Assembly: GCF_001667035.1 (NCBI RefSeq) | Contig: NZ_LZIR01000070.1 | Coordinates: 275,873 to 339,872, forward strand | Direction of reading: 5' to 3' | Origin: Mycobacterium sp. 852002-51057_SCH5723018 | Lineage (GTDB): Bacteria; Actinomycetota; Actinomycetes; Mycobacteriales; Mycobacteriaceae | Length of the DNA stretch: 64,000 nucleotides | Shown here: positions 1-9,137 of the stretch, in pieces | Numbering within the stretch: the first letter of the stretch is position 1 | How the letters are laid out: every line of letters starts with the position of its first letter | The notes under the pieces: model-generated | Database searches by the model: none | The model's input: the letters and a program-made list of their open reading frames with translations, nothing else | What the model was told of the DNA's origin: nothing | Program-made: the position numbers and the translations under genes

Positions 1-1039
1 CTGGCCCACTACCGCGAACTGGCCGCCGACCACCTCGAGGTCCTCGCCGGCGACAAGGGCGAGGCCAACCTCGGCCTGGACCAGCAGACCTGGCAGCGCC
101 TGGCCGACACCGTCGACCTCATCGTCGACCCGGCCGCCCTGGTCAACCACGTCCTGCCCTACAGCCAGCTGTTCGGACCCAACGCACTGGGCACCGCCGA
201 ACTGATCCGGCTGGCGCTCACCACGAAGCTCAAGCCGTACACCTACACCTCGACGATCGCCGTCAGCGACCAGATCGCGCCGGGCGAGTTCGTCGAGGAC
301 GCCGACATCCGCCAGATCAGCGCCACGCGCAAGATCAACGACAGCTACGCCAACGGCTACTCAAACAGCAAGTGGGCCGGCGAGGTGCTGCTCCGCGAGG
401 CCCATGACCTGTGCGGGCTTCCGGTCGGCCGTCTTCCGCTGCGACATGATCCTGGCCGACACCACCTACGCCGGACAGCTCAACCTGCCGGACATGTTCA
501 CCCGGCTGATGCTGAGCCTGGTCGCCACCGGCATCGCCCCCGGCTCGTTCTACGAGCTCGACGCCGACGGCCACCGGCAGCGCGCCCACTACGACGGGCT
601 GCCCGTCGAATTCGTCGCCGAGGCCGTCTCGACGCTGGGCGCTCAGGGCGGCCGCGCCGGTGAGCGCTTCGCCACCTATCACGTGATGAACCCCTACGAC
701 GACGGCATCGGCCTCGACGAATTCGTCGACTGGCTGATGTCCGGAACCAACGGGGCCGGCTGCGCGATCCAGCGCATCGCCGACTACGGCGACTGGCTGG
801 CGCGGTTCGAGACCAGCCTGCGCGCCCTGCCCGAAAGGCAGCGGCACGCGTCGCTGTTGCCGCTGCTGCACAACTACCGACAGCCGCAGAAGCCCGTGTG
901 CGGGTCTGTCGCTCCGACGGACCGGTTCCGCGCGGCCGTGCAGGAGGCGAAGATCGGCCCCGAGAAGGACATCCCGCACATCTCGGGTCCGATCATCGCC
1001 AAGTACGTCAGCGACCTGCGGCGGCTCGGGCTGCTCTAA
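1..1039 (+). pseudogene. fadD9: Carboxylic acid reductase (FadD9-like), 3' end, frameshifted
   Basis: This is the C-terminal thioester-reductase part of a carboxylic acid reductase, which reduces carrier-bound acyl groups to aldehydes with NADPH. The reading frame is open from base 1 and includes the SDR-type Tyr-x3-Lys in [13 protein letters not shown]. It reads [13 protein letters not shown] up to about base 426; the homologous sequence [19 protein letters not shown] then continues in the next frame and stays open to the stop at 1039. The run GTCGGCC at 424-430 has one G more than the family sequence needs. The N-terminal adenylation and carrier domains lie outside the window. In M. tuberculosis fadD9 also sits just upstream of the ruv genes. 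Whether the extra G is a real mutation or a sequencing error cannot be told from here; the identity of the gene is clear. Confidence 0.87.
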
Positions 1040-1042
1040 CGG

Positions 1043-1777
1043 TTAACCCTGGGGGTGCGGCCAGCGCAAATACGCGGCGCCGGATGGTCCCTCCGCGCTC
1101 TGGCGACGCCATCCTCGCTTGGGCTCGGCTTCCTCGGCGCCGTATCGATCGACCCGCGGCTGGGTCAGCGCGCCCGAGGGCACCTCGGCCGACGGCTCCA
1201 TCCCCGGCGTGTACGTCGGCTCGGCGTAAGCCGGCTTGGCGTAAGCGGGGTCTGCGGCCCGCGCGGCACGTGCCTCTGCCACCCGCGTCAGTGCCTCGAC
1301 ATCACTCGCCGACCGCACCGCCAGGCGCGCCACGGCGGCGGCGCCCAGGAAGACGATCAGGGCACCCAGACCGGAGAAGTAGGAAACCTCGAGCACGGCC
1401 CGTTTGCGGTCGGTCGCGGCAATCGGATCGCCGGCGGAACCGATGCCCAACATCGGGGCGACCTCACCGCCGATCACGAACCATACGCCGGCGAGCACTG
1501 CCAGCCACGCGCCTATCATCGCGGTGATCCGATTTCCCGAGAAGATCAGCAGCAGGCCGGCCAGCACGGTGGCGCCTCCAGGGAGCACCTCGAGCCAGCC
1601 CCGGGCGGTGCTCCACACCCAGTCCTGGTCCGGCGTGTAGGCGAAATTGAAGTGAGGACCGACGAACGGTATCAATGCACCCCAAGCACCCAGAATGACC
1701 AGGATCAATCCGCTGAGCGCGCCGCGCGAGCGCGGCATCCACAACGCGCTAGGTCGGCCGTTTTCTGCGTCTCTCAT
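1043..1777 (-). CDS. Four-helix membrane protein with Tyr/Pro-rich tail, paralog A
   Basis: I do not recognise a named family. The 244-residue product starts with a short basic region, then has about four hydrophobic segments (around residues 18-37, 65-80, 85-103 and 135-155) and a soluble C-terminal tail rich in Ala, Tyr and Pro. It is clearly paralogous to the product of 2324-3022: both share RGALSGLILVILGAWGALIP-like first helices, the GWLEVLPG turn and the SGLGALIVFLG last helix. ATG 1777 is preferred over an upstream TTG because GAGGAG lies 5 bases before it. The stop faces the stop of the reductase gene with only 3 bases between them. Probably a mycobacterial envelope protein; function unknown. 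Confidence 0.8.
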   Translation of the reverse strand: MRDAENGRPSALWMPRSRGALSGLILVILGAWGALIPFVGPHFNFAYTPDQDWVWSTARGWLEVLPGGATVLAGLLLIFSGNRITAMIGAWLAVLAGVWFVIGGEVAPMLGIGSAGDPIAATDRKRAVLEVSYFSGLGALIVFLGAAAVARLAVRSASDVEALTRVAEARAARAADPAYAKPAYAEPTYTPGMEPSAEVPSGALTQPRVDRYGAEEAEPKRGWRRQSAEGPSGAAYLRWPHPQG

Positions 1778-1897
1778 CAATTCTCCTCGATAGAAGCCGG
1801 ACTACTTCAGCCCCGCAGGGGTACCCCGGTCGCGCCGGGATGTAACCCGCTCGGATCACCGTGAGTCTCGGAGCCGTGAGCCGCTGAGCCGGCTGCG

Positions 1898-2284
1898 CTA
1901 CCAACTGAGGCCCAGCGCCATCAGCACGATGGCGATCACCGGGAAGGTGCCCTGCGTGAGCGCGGCCCGCGCCTTGCCCGGCGCGGACACCAGCAGCACC
2001 ACGGCGGCCGCGGCCATCGTTCCGACGCCGGCGAAAATCAGCGCGGCGCCGATTGCGTTGTGCCCCATAGCGACCGCGGCGATGCCGATGCCGGTGACGA
2101 TCGCCAGGAACAGGTTGTAGAAGCCCTGGTTGAGCGCGAGCAGCTTAGTGGTCTCGGCTTCCTCGGCCGTCGTGCCGAACACTTTGCGGGTGCGCGGCGA
2201 GGTCCACGTCAACGACTCCATCGTGAAGATGTAGACATGCAGCACCGCGGCCAGTGCGGCGAATACCAACCCGGCGGTGATCAT
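1898..2284 (-). CDS. DUF1304 family membrane protein
   Basis: A 128-residue protein with four predicted membrane helices and the DUF1304 pattern: a first helix ending in HVYIFTMESLTW, then a short loop with RKVFGTTAEEAETTKLLALNQGFYN, and three further helices. The family is small, widespread and of unknown function. ATG 2284 is taken as the start; an in-frame GTG lies two codons upstream and neither has a strong ribosome binding site. It lies between the two tandem paralogous membrane proteins on the same strand, so the three may be one transcription unit. Confidence 0.85.
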   Translation of the reverse strand: MITAGLVFAALAAVLHVYIFTMESLTWTSPRTRKVFGTTAEEAETTKLLALNQGFYNLFLAIVTGIGIAAVAMGHNAIGAALIFAGVGTMAAAAVVLLVSAPGKARAALTQGTFPVIAIVLMALGLSW

Positions 2285-2323
2285 CGTCACAGACGATACC
2301 GCCGGGTCGGTTAGCGGTTGCCC

Positions 2324-3022
2324 CTAGACGCCGGCGTGGTGGCGGCGGCGGCGGAACAGGCCGCCCCCGAAGCGCCCGCGCTGCTCCGGCTCGGCCGCCA
2401 ATCGGTCGGTGCGCTCCTGGGACACGTCGCGTGACTCGTCGTATGTCGCGGGCTCGCCGGCCGGCCCGGCGGCCCCGGCCATCGGCGCCGACCCGGCCGC
2501 CACCGGCGCCGGTTCGGTGACGACGACGTCCCGCGCATGCCGAACCGCCACGCGCGCCAGGGCGGCGCCGCCCAGGAACACGATCAGCGCGCCCAGACCG
2601 GTGAAGTAGGTGACCTCCAGCAACGCCCGCTTCAGGTCCGTCGACGCCGCGGGTTGCCCGACGTCGCCGATTCGCAGCGTCGGCGCGAACGCGCGGCCGA
2701 CCACGAACCACGCGCCGCCCACCACCGCAAGCCAGCCGCCGAGCATGGCGGTGGCGCGGTTTCCGGCGACGAGCAGGATCAAGCCGCCCACCGCGGTGAC
2801 GGCGCCGGGGAGCACCTCCAGCCAGCCCTTGGCGGTCGTCCAGGTCCATGCCGGGTCGGCCATGTATGCCCACTTGATGTTGGGCCCGAAGAACGGGATC
2901 AGCGCACCCCAGGCGCCCAACAGGATCAGGAGCAACCCGGAAAGTGCGCCGCGGGTGCGTGGCATGTACGGCGCGCGAGCGCGTCCATAGTCGGGGCCAT
3001 AGTCGGGGTTAGTTTGCCTCAT
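2324..3022 (-). CDS. Four-helix membrane protein with Ala/Pro-rich tail, paralog B
   Basis: Paralog of the product of 1043-1777. Four hydrophobic segments follow the RTRGALSGLLLILLGAWG start, and a hydrophilic C-terminal tail carries a run of Arg. The start at ATG 3022 (MRQTNPDYGPDYGR) is preferred to a longer frame because GGAGGAG sits 7 bases upstream of it. The two copies share length, order of helices and the GWLEVLPG and DLKRALLEV/DRKRAVLEV motifs, so they arose by duplication, with the DUF1304 gene between them. Function unknown. In M. tuberculosis this interval between fadD9 and ruvB holds a PE_PGRS gene instead (from memory). Confidence 0.8.
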   Translation of the reverse strand: MRQTNPDYGPDYGRARAPYMPRTRGALSGLLLILLGAWGALIPFFGPNIKWAYMADPAWTWTTAKGWLEVLPGAVTAVGGLILLVAGNRATAMLGGWLAVVGGAWFVVGRAFAPTLRIGDVGQPAASTDLKRALLEVTYFTGLGALIVFLGGAALARVAVRHARDVVVTEPAPVAAGSAPMAGAAGPAGEPATYDESRDVSQERTDRLAAEPEQRGRFGGGLFRRRRHHAGV

Positions 3023-3113
3023 GAGAATCTCCTCCGACGGTCTTGTGCTGCTGGGCTGGATACCCGCGCCGGCGGTGACGTAACCCACACCGGTGGGACC
3101 GCTGACCAGCCGA

Positions 3114-4175
3114 CTAGTCGAAGAGGCCCGGTTGCCCGAGCCCGGCCGCGCCGGCCGGCGGGGTCATCCCGAGGTGCGTCCAGGCCTGGGCGGTGGCCAC
3201 CCGGCCGCGCGGCGTGCGCGCGACCATGCCGGCGCGGACCAGGAAGGGCTCGCACACCTCCTCGACGGTGGCGGCCTCCTCGCCCACCGCGACGGCCAGC
3301 GTCGACACCCCGACCGGACCGCCGCCGAAGCCGCGGGTCAGCGCCGACAGCACCGCCCGGTCCAGCCGGTCCAGACCCAGCTCGTCGACGTCGTAGACCT
3401 CGAGGGCGGCCTTGGCGACGTCGCGGGTGATCACGCCGTCGGCGCGCACCTCGGCGAAGTCGCGGACCCGGCGCAGCAGCCGGTTGGCGATCCGCGGCGT
3501 TCCCCGCGAGCGCCGGGCGATCTCCGCGCCGGCGTCGGCGCCCAGCTCGATGCCCAGGATCCCGGCGGACCGCGCCAGCACCCGCTCCAGGTCGGCGGGC
3601 TCGTAGAAGTCCATGTGCGCGGTGAAGCCGAACCGGTCGCGCAGCGGGCCGGTCAGCGCGCCGGACCGGGTGGTCGCCCCGACCAGGGTGAAGGGGGCCA
3701 CCTCCAGCGGAATCGACGTCGCCCCGGGGCCTTTCCCGACGACGACGTCGACGCGAAAGTCCTCCATCGCCAGGTAGAGCATCTCCTCGGCGGGCCGGGC
3801 GATGCGGTGGATCTCGTCGATGAACAGCACGTCGTGCTCAACCAGGTTGGACAGCATCGCGGCCAGGTCGCCGGCGCGCTCCAGCGCCGGGCCGGACGTC
3901 ACCCGCAGCGCGGAGCCGAGCTCGGCGGCGATGATCATCGCCAGCGACGTCTTGCCCAGCCCCGGCGGCCCGGACAGCAGGATGTGATCGGGGGTGCCAC
4001 CGCGGTTCTTGGCCCCCTCGATGACCAGCTGCAGCTGCTCACGCACCCGCGCCTGGCCGATGAACTCCCGCAACGAGCGAGGCCGCAGGCTGACGTCGAT
4101 GTCGCCCTCGCCGGACACCAGCGCCCCCGAGACCTCGCGCTCGACGTAGTCGTCGCTGGAGAAGTCCTGGCTCAT
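3114..4175 (-). CDS. ruvB: Holliday junction branch migration ATPase RuvB
   Basis: RuvB is the AAA+ hexameric motor that, with RuvA, drives branch migration of Holliday junctions. The 353-residue product has the Walker A motif [11 protein letters not shown] near residue 70, Walker B LFIDEIHR, the sensor region GATTRSGAL and the C-terminal winged helix with [13 protein letters not shown]. It overlaps the ruvA stop by 4 bases (ATGA), so the two are translationally coupled. Length and order match mycobacterial ruvCAB. The whole unit is expected to be SOS controlled through the LexA box upstream of ruvC. Confidence 0.98.
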   Translation of the reverse strand: MSQDFSSDDYVEREVSGALVSGEGDIDVSLRPRSLREFIGQARVREQLQLVIEGAKNRGGTPDHILLSGPPGLGKTSLAMIIAAELGSALRVTSGPALERAGDLAAMLSNLVEHDVLFIDEIHRIARPAEEMLYLAMEDFRVDVVVGKGPGATSIPLEVAPFTLVGATTRSGALTGPLRDRFGFTAHMDFYEPADLERVLARSAGILGIELGADAGAEIARRSRGTPRIANRLLRRVRDFAEVRADGVITRDVAKAALEVYDVDELGLDRLDRAVLSALTRGFGGGPVGVSTLAVAVGEEAATVEEVCEPFLVRAGMVARTPRGRVATAQAWTHLGMTPPAGAAGLGQPGLFD

Positions 4176-4774
4176 CGGGCCTTCCCCAGCAACGACAGGG
4201 CGGCCCGCAGCGCGCCGGACGTCGTCGCGTCCTCATCCCCGGCCAACACCTTGTCGGTGGCCTCCTCCGCCTGCTTGGCGGCAAAGCCTAGGCCCACCAG
4301 GGCCTCCACCACCGGACCCCGCACCGCGTGGCCATTAAGACCTGCGTGCGCCGGCGCCCCGGCGGGCGCGCCGGCTGGGACCACCTTGTCGCGCAGCTCC
4401 AGCACCATCCGCTCGGCGCCGCGCTTGCCGATGCCCGGCACCCGGGTCAGGGCCGCGACATCGCCGTCGTGCAACGCCTGCCGCAGCGCGGCGGCGTCGT
4501 GCACGGCCAGCGTCGCCATCGCCAGCCGGGGGCCGACGCCCGACACCGACAGCAGCGTCAGGAACAGGTCGCGCGTGTCGGCGTCGGGAAACCCGTACAG
4601 CGTCATCGAGTCCTCGCGCACCACCATCGCGGTGATCAGCCTGGCCTCGCTGCCCTGCCGCAGCGTCGCCAGCGTCGACGGCGTCGCGTTCACCCGGTAC
4701 CCGACACCCGCCGCCTCGATCACCGCGTGGTCGAGGGCCACCTCGAGCACCTCCCCGCGTACCGCGGCGATCAT
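4172..4774 (-). CDS. ruvA: Holliday junction branch migration protein RuvA
   Basis: RuvA binds four-way DNA junctions as a tetramer and loads RuvB. The 200-residue protein starts [20 protein letters not shown] (OB-fold domain I), contains two helix-hairpin-helix motifs ([12 protein letters not shown] and [13 protein letters not shown]) and ends with the RuvB-interacting domain III ([18 protein letters not shown]). ATGA overlaps couple it to ruvC upstream and ruvB downstream. Confidence 0.98.
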   Translation of the reverse strand: MIAAVRGEVLEVALDHAVIEAAGVGYRVNATPSTLATLRQGSEARLITAMVVREDSMTLYGFPDADTRDLFLTLLSVSGVGPRLAMATLAVHDAAALRQALHDGDVAALTRVPGIGKRGAERMVLELRDKVVPAGAPAGAPAHAGLNGHAVRGPVVEALVGLGFAAKQAEEATDKVLAGDEDATTSGALRAALSLLGKAR

Positions 4775-5349
4775 CGGGCGGCCTTGAGCTTTGCCTGCAG
4801 CTTGGCCCGGTAGGCGTGCCGCTGCTGGGCGGCCATGGCCTCGGCCTTCTTGTTGGCCTCAGCGATCCGGGCGATCATCGGCGCCCGCCAGCAATGGCAG
4901 ATCGCCAGGGCCAGCGCGTCGGCGGCGTCGGCAGGCGTCGGTTTGGCTTGCAGCGCAAGGATTCTGGTGACCATCGTGGTGACTTGAGCCTTGTCGGCGG
5001 CGCCGTTGCCGGTGACGGCGGCCTTCACCTCGCTGGGGGTATGGAAGTGCACGTCGATGCCGCGCTTGGCCGCGGCCAGCGCGACCACGCCGCCCGCCTG
5101 CGCCGTGCCCATCACCGTCCTCACATTGTGCTGGGAGAACACCCGCTCGATGGCGACCACGTCCGGCTGGTGGGTGGACAGCCAATGCTCGACGGCGTCG
5201 CTGATGGCCAGCAACCGATGCGGCAGCGACACGTCCGACGGCGTGCGCACCACGTCGACGTCCAGCGCCACCACGTTGCGGCCCCGGCCGCTTTCCACCA
5301 CCGACAGCCCGCATCGGGTCAGGCCGGGATCGACGCCCATCACGCGCAT
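4771..5349 (-). CDS. ruvC: Crossover junction endodeoxyribonuclease RuvC
   Basis: RuvC resolves Holliday junctions by symmetric cleavage. The 192-residue protein opens with [14 protein letters not shown], which holds the first catalytic Asp of the RNase H-like fold. It continues with VVAIERVF (Glu), and ends the catalytic set with [13 protein letters not shown] (Asp). It is the first gene of the ruvCAB unit. A LexA-type palindrome begins 15 bases upstream of its ATG. A Lys/Ala-rich tail of about 20 residues follows the core. Confidence 0.98.
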   Translation of the reverse strand: MRVMGVDPGLTRCGLSVVESGRGRNVVALDVDVVRTPSDVSLPHRLLAISDAVEHWLSTHQPDVVAIERVFSQHNVRTVMGTAQAGGVVALAAAKRGIDVHFHTPSEVKAAVTGNGAADKAQVTTMVTRILALQAKPTPADAADALALAICHCWRAPMIARIAEANKKAEAMAAQQRHAYRAKLQAKLKAAR

Positions 5350-5363
5350 TACCGCTCCTTAGT

Positions 5364-5379
5364 ACGAACAGCTGTTCGA
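5364..5379 (-). promoter_or_regulatory. LexA (SOS) box upstream of ruvC
   Basis: The minus strand reads TCGAACAGCTGTTCGT. It fits the mycobacterial SOS box CGAAC-N4-GTTCG with perfect half sites and lies 15 bases upstream of the ruvC start. LexA control of ruvCAB is established in mycobacteria; that this copy is the operator is inference from match and position. Confidence 0.85.
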
Positions 5380-5524
5380 GAGCGTAACCGCCGCGGCCGA
5401 CGGGACGCGGCAGGACACGCGGCTGGCCGGGTGGCCCGCGTGCGCGTTAGGGCGCCCGCCTCGTCGAAAGCTGTTAACTTAATGCCCACGTTCGCTCGGG
5501 CACTGCGGCAACGGAAGGGTTCGC

Positions 5525-6136
5525 GTGGGAACACTGCTGTTCGTGCTCGCGGCGGTGCTCTTCATTGGCTCCATCGTGGTGCTGGTCATCGCTTTGCGGC
5601 GGCCCAAAAAGGGCGAGCAGCCGCGCGGGCGGCAGGACCCCCTCTCGTTCAACGCGATGCCGCAGTTCGGACCCCGTCAGCTCGGCCCCGGCGCCATCGT
5701 CAGCTACGGCGGCGTGGACTACGTGGTGCGCGGATCGGTGACGTTCCGCGAGGGCCCGTTCGTGTGGTGGGAACACCTGCTGGAGGGCGGCGACCAGCCG
5801 CTGTGGTTGAGCGTCGAAGAGGACGACGGCCGCCTCGAGCTGGCCATGTGGGTCGCCCGCAAGGACCTCACGCTGCAGCCCGGCGACCAGTACGTGGTCG
5901 ACGGCGTTTCGTTCCACGAGGCCGAACGCGGGCGCGCCTCCTACACCACAGAAGGCACCACCGGCCTGCCGGCGGGCGGCGAGATGGAATTCCTGGACTG
6001 CACCAACGCCGACGAGGGCGCGCTGCTGTCCTTCGAGCGCTGGGCCCCGGACACGCCCTGGGAGATATCGACGGGCAAGTCCGTGCTGCCCGGCGAGCTC
6101 ACCATCTATCCAGCGCCACCGCCGTCGGCGCCCTAG
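5525..6136 (+). CDS. Membrane-anchored DUF4178 protein (Rv2597-like)
   Basis: A 203-residue protein with one N-terminal membrane helix (about residues 3-24, ending in RRPKKGEQ) and a soluble beta-rich domain of the DUF4178 type (GAIVSYGGVDYVVRGSV, then WWEHLLEGGDQPLWLSVEEDD). Start is GTG 5525 with GGAAGGG a few bases upstream. Position, length and neighbours agree with Rv2597. It is probably the first gene of a unit that continues through the DUF2617, DUF4247, DUF350 and SpeE-like genes. In DUF4178 neighbourhoods of other bacteria such gene sets often include DUF350 and spermidine-synthase-like proteins, so a shared membrane process is likely, but undefined. Confidence 0.85.
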   Translation: MGTLLFVLAAVLFIGSIVVLVIALRRPKKGEQPRGRQDPLSFNAMPQFGPRQLGPGAIVSYGGVDYVVRGSVTFREGPFVWWEHLLEGGDQPLWLSVEEDDGRLELAMWVARKDLTLQPGDQYVVDGVSFHEAERGRASYTTEGTTGLPAGGEMEFLDCTNADEGALLSFERWAPDTPWEISTGKSVLPGELTIYPAPPPSAP

Positions 6137-6146
6137 GTTCGCGCCG

Positions 6147-6659
6147 GTGCCGCTTCATCACCTCGCCGTGACCCCGGCGGACGTATCCGGCGAAAGGCTG
6201 CGGCTCGCGCTCAACGCGCCCGCGCCGCCGCCACTGGCCAGTTGGTTACTGCGGCACCCGCGCGGCGGTGCGCTGCGGCTCGGGGTGCTCGGCGCCTCGC
6301 ACGTGGTCGCGGTCGAGCACCCGAACGTCCGGTTCTCCGAGCAGGTGTCGTGCGCCGCCCGCAACCTCGGGCGTGACCTGCCGGAGCGCACCGACGCGCC
6401 CGGGTACCGCCTCGAATCGCGCACCGAAGCCCGCGACGAGGCCAGCTTCCGCCGGCTGGCGCGCGAGCTGCGCGACCGGTGCGCCGGCGAACCGGGCTGG
6501 CTCGGCGGGACGTTTCCCGGCGACGACGCCGCGCTGACCGCGCTGGCCGCCGAACCCGACGGCCCCGGCTGGCGGTGGCAGACCTGGCACCTATACCCGC
6601 GCGGCCCGTCAGGGTCGGGCGGCACGGTGGTGCACACGTCGAGCCGGTGGCGCCCATGA
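6147..6659 (+). CDS. DUF2617 family protein (Rv2598-like)
   Basis: A 170-residue soluble protein with no signal peptide or membrane helix. The sequence has the DUF2617 features LGVLGASHVVAVEH in the middle and WRWQTWHLYPR near the C-terminus, in a protein rich in Arg and Ala. It follows the DUF4178 gene by 10 bases and overlaps the next gene by 4 bases (ATGA). Homologous to Rv2598 by length, order and motifs (from memory). Function unknown. Confidence 0.83.
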   Translation: MPLHHLAVTPADVSGERLRLALNAPAPPPLASWLLRHPRGGALRLGVLGASHVVAVEHPNVRFSEQVSCAARNLGRDLPERTDAPGYRLESRTEARDEASFRRLARELRDRCAGEPGWLGGTFPGDDAALTALAAEPDGPGWRWQTWHLYPRGPSGSGGTVVHTSSRWRP

Positions 6660-7087
6660 GCCGCAACCGCCTGTTTCTGGTGTCGGGCGCGCTGGCCGTC
6701 GGCGCCGTCGTGTCCCTGATCTTCGGAATCACGTTGCAGAACAAGAACATTGCGTCCTACATCGCCGGCCACTATCGGGAGTACTCCCGCGACGCGAACG
6801 GAACCCGCTACGCCTGCACCGGATCTCCGGCACAGGTGGCCGACACGCTCGCCGACTATCAGCCCCCCGAGGCGCGCGCCGCCAACGGCAACAGCCAATA
6901 CCTGCGCTATCCCAACAACATCGTGGTCGTCGGGCCAGACGGCAGTTATCCGTGCAGCGTCCGCGTCGAAGGCCTGGGCGGCGGATACAGCCACGGCGCG
7001 TTCATCTTCCTCGGTCCCGGGTTCAGCCCCGGATCACCGTCGGGCGGCGCCGGAGGTAGCCCCGGCGGACCGGGTGGAACCAAATAA
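6656..7087 (+). CDS. DUF4247-type exported/anchored protein (Rv2599-like)
   Basis: A 143-residue protein with an N-terminal hydrophobic segment (residues 6-26) and an extracytoplasmic domain with Cys residues in RYACTGSP and SYPCSVRV that could form a disulphide. The tail is Gly/Ser/Pro rich ([17 protein letters not shown]), as expected for a low-complexity linker or cell-wall tail. ATG 6656 is chosen because it overlaps the upstream stop as ATGA and gives 143 residues, the length of Rv2599. Function unknown. Confidence 0.82.
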   Translation: MSRNRLFLVSGALAVGAVVSLIFGITLQNKNIASYIAGHYREYSRDANGTRYACTGSPAQVADTLADYQPPEARAANGNSQYLRYPNNIVVVGPDGSYPCSVRVEGLGGGYSHGAFIFLGPGFSPGSPSGGAGGSPGGPGGTK

Positions 7088-7110
7088 CGGTGAACACGAA
7101 GGAGACAACC

Positions 7111-7566
7111 ATGTACCTCGCCGTCGAGATCGGAAACGTCGACGTCAATCCCGTCCTCAGGGGCGCGGTCGCGACGATCCTGTACTTCGGGGTCGGCATG
7201 GCCGTGCTTCTCATCGGGTTCTACATGGTCGACTGGCTGACCCCGGGCAAGCTGCGCCAGCTGGTGTTCATCGATCGCCGCCCCAACGCCGTCGTCGTTG
7301 CGGGCGCCATGTATGTCGCGCTGACCACCGTCATCATCAGCGCCATCGCCAACAGCTACAGCCAGCTCGGGCAGGGGCTGCTCGGGGTGGCGGTGTACGG
7401 GTTGATCGGCGTGATCCTGCTGGCAATAGCGCTGCTGGCGATGCACCTGCTGATACCGGGCAGTTTCCACGAGCACGTCGACGAGCCGGAGCTGCACCCG
7501 GGATCGTTCGCGGTGGCGCTGATACTGCTCGCCGTCGGAGGGGTTACCGCCGCCGCGGTGTCATGA
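7111..7566 (+). CDS. DUF350 membrane protein (Rv2600-like)
   Basis: A 151-residue protein with four membrane helices, typical of DUF350: [20 protein letters not shown], then [37 protein letters not shown] and [16 protein letters not shown]. The start ATG 7111 has GAAGGAG 6-12 bases upstream; a longer frame from 7090 lacks such a site. The stop overlaps the start of the SpeE-like gene by 4 bases. DUF350 proteins often sit beside membrane spermidine-synthase homologues, as here; their role is not known. Confidence 0.87.
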   Translation: MYLAVEIGNVDVNPVLRGAVATILYFGVGMAVLLIGFYMVDWLTPGKLRQLVFIDRRPNAVVVAGAMYVALTTVIISAIANSYSQLGQGLLGVAVYGLIGVILLAIALLAMHLLIPGSFHEHVDEPELHPGSFAVALILLAVGGVTAAAVS

Positions 7567-9137
7567 CGTCGGTCGATCTGCCGGCGCCGCGGACAGTCCG
7601 GCCCACGGAGCCTTCGGCGCGGTGGCGCGCCGTGCTGCTGGCCGCCGTGGCGGCGTGCGCGGCCTGCGGCATCGTCTACGAGCTCGCGCTGCTGACGCTG
7701 TCGGCCAGCCTCAACGGCGGCGGGATTGTCGCCACCTCGCTGATCGTCGCGGGCTACATCGCCGCGCTGGGCGCCGGTGCGCTGCTGGCCAAGCCGCTGC
7801 TGGCGCACGCGGCGATCGCCTTCATCGCCATCGAGGCGCTGCTGGGCATCGTCGGCGGCCTGTCGGCGGCGGCGCTGTATGTGGTGTTCGCCTTCGTCGA
7901 CGGGTCGACGTGGGTGCTGGCGGTGAGCACGGCGCTGATCGGCGGCCTGGTCGGTGCCGAGGTGCCGCTGTTGATGACGCTGCTGCAACGGGGTCGGATG
8001 TCGGGTGCCGCCGACGCCGGCCGCACGCTGGCCAACCTCAACGCCGCCGATTACCTCGGCGCGCTGCTGGGCGGGCTGGTCTGGCCCTTCCTGCTGCTGC
8101 CGCAGCTGGGCATGATCCGCGGCGCCGCGGCCACCGGCATGATCAACCTGGCCGCCGCGGCCGTCGTGGCGCTCTTTTTGCTGCGCCGCGTCGTTTCCAC
8201 CCGGCAGCTGGTGACCGCGCTGTGCGCGCTGGCCGCCGCGTTCGCGCTGCTCGCCACCCTGCTGGTGCGGTCGGCCGACATCGAAACCACAAGCAGGCAA
8301 AGGCTTTACGCCGACCCGATCATCGCCTACCGGCACACGCCCTATCAGGAGATCGTGGTGACCCGCCGCGGCAACGACACCCGCCTCTACCTCGATGGCG
8401 GCCTGCAGTTCTCCACCCGCGACGAATACCGCTACACCGAAAGCCTGGTCTACCCCGCGCTGGGTGCGGGGGCGCGCTCGGTGCTGGTGCTCGGCGGCGG
8501 CGACGGCCTGGCCGCCCGCGAGCTGCTGCGCCAGCCCGGCATCGGGCGGATCGTGCAGGTCGAGCTGGACCCCGCGGTGATCGAGCTGGCGCGTACCACG
8601 CTGCGCGACGCCAACGCCGGCGCGCTGGACAACCCGCGGGTCAATGTGGTGGTCGACGACGCGCTGGCGTGGCTGCGCGGCCACTCTGGCGGTCCGGGGC
8701 TTTTCGATGCCGTCATCGTCGACCTGCCCGACCCCGATACACCCGTGCTGGGCCGGCTGTATTCCATCGAGTTCTACGCGCTCGTCGGCCACGCGCTGGC
8801 CCCCGGTGGTCTCCTGGTGGTGCAGGCGGGCAGCCCGTTTTCCACCCCGACGGCATTCTGGCGCACGGTGTCGACGATCCGGGCCGCCGGCTACGCGGTC
8901 ACGCCCTATCACGTGCACGTGCCCACCTTCGGCGACTGGGGTTTCGCGCTGGCCCGCGGCGGGGACGGCCCGCCGACGCCGAAGGTGCCGCCCGACGCGC
9001 CGCCGCTGCGCTTCCTCAACCAGCGGGTGCTGGACGCCGCCACCGTGTTCGCCGGGGACATCGGGCCGCGGGCCCTCGAGCCGTCGACGCTGGACAATCC
9101 GCGCGTCGTCGACGACATGCGGCACGGTTACGAGTAG
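7563..9137 (+). CDS. speE: SpeE-like polyamine aminopropyltransferase with membrane domain
   Basis: A 524-residue protein. Residues from about 25 to 235 form seven or so membrane helices ([20 protein letters not shown] is the first). The C-terminal half is a spermidine-synthase fold: [18 protein letters not shown] (SAM-type nucleotide loop), [12 protein letters not shown] (acidic residue after beta-2) and [18 protein letters not shown] (DxPDP active-site loop). Members with cytosolic domains transfer aminopropyl groups from decarboxylated SAM; the substrate of this membrane form is not known. The order DUF4178-DUF2617-DUF4247-DUF350-SpeE with ATGA overlaps matches Rv2597-Rv2601. Confidence 0.9.
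   Translation: MTSVDLPAPRTVRPTEPSARWRAVLLAAVAACAACGIVYELALLTLSASLNGGGIVATSLIVAGYIAALGAGALLAKPLLAHAAIAFIAIEALLGIVGGLSAAALYVVFAFVDGSTWVLAVSTALIGGLVGAEVPLLMTLLQRGRMSGAADAGRTLANLNAADYLGALLGGLVWPFLLLPQLGMIRGAAATGMINLAAAAVVALFLLRRVVSTRQLVTALCALAAAFALLATLLVRSADIETTSRQRLYADPIIAYRHTPYQEIVVTRRGNDTRLYLDGGLQFSTRDEYRYTESLVYPALGAGARSVLVLGGGDGLAARELLRQPGIGRIVQVELDPAVIELARTTLRDANAGALDNPRVNVVVDDALAWLRGHSGGPGLFDAVIVDLPDPDTPVLGRLYSIEFYALVGHALAPGGLLVVQAGSPFSTPTAFWRTVSTIRAAGYAVTPYHVHVPTFGDWGFALARGGDGPPTPKVPPDAPPLRFLNQRVLDAATVFAGDIGPRALEPSTLDNPRVVDDMRHGYE

Noticed and set aside
1888..1915. Sequence resembling a tRNA D arm (CTCAGTTGGTAGCGCAGC on the minus strand)
   Set aside because: It coincides with the last codons and stop of the DUF1304 gene; no acceptor stem, anticodon arm or T arm can be paired around it.
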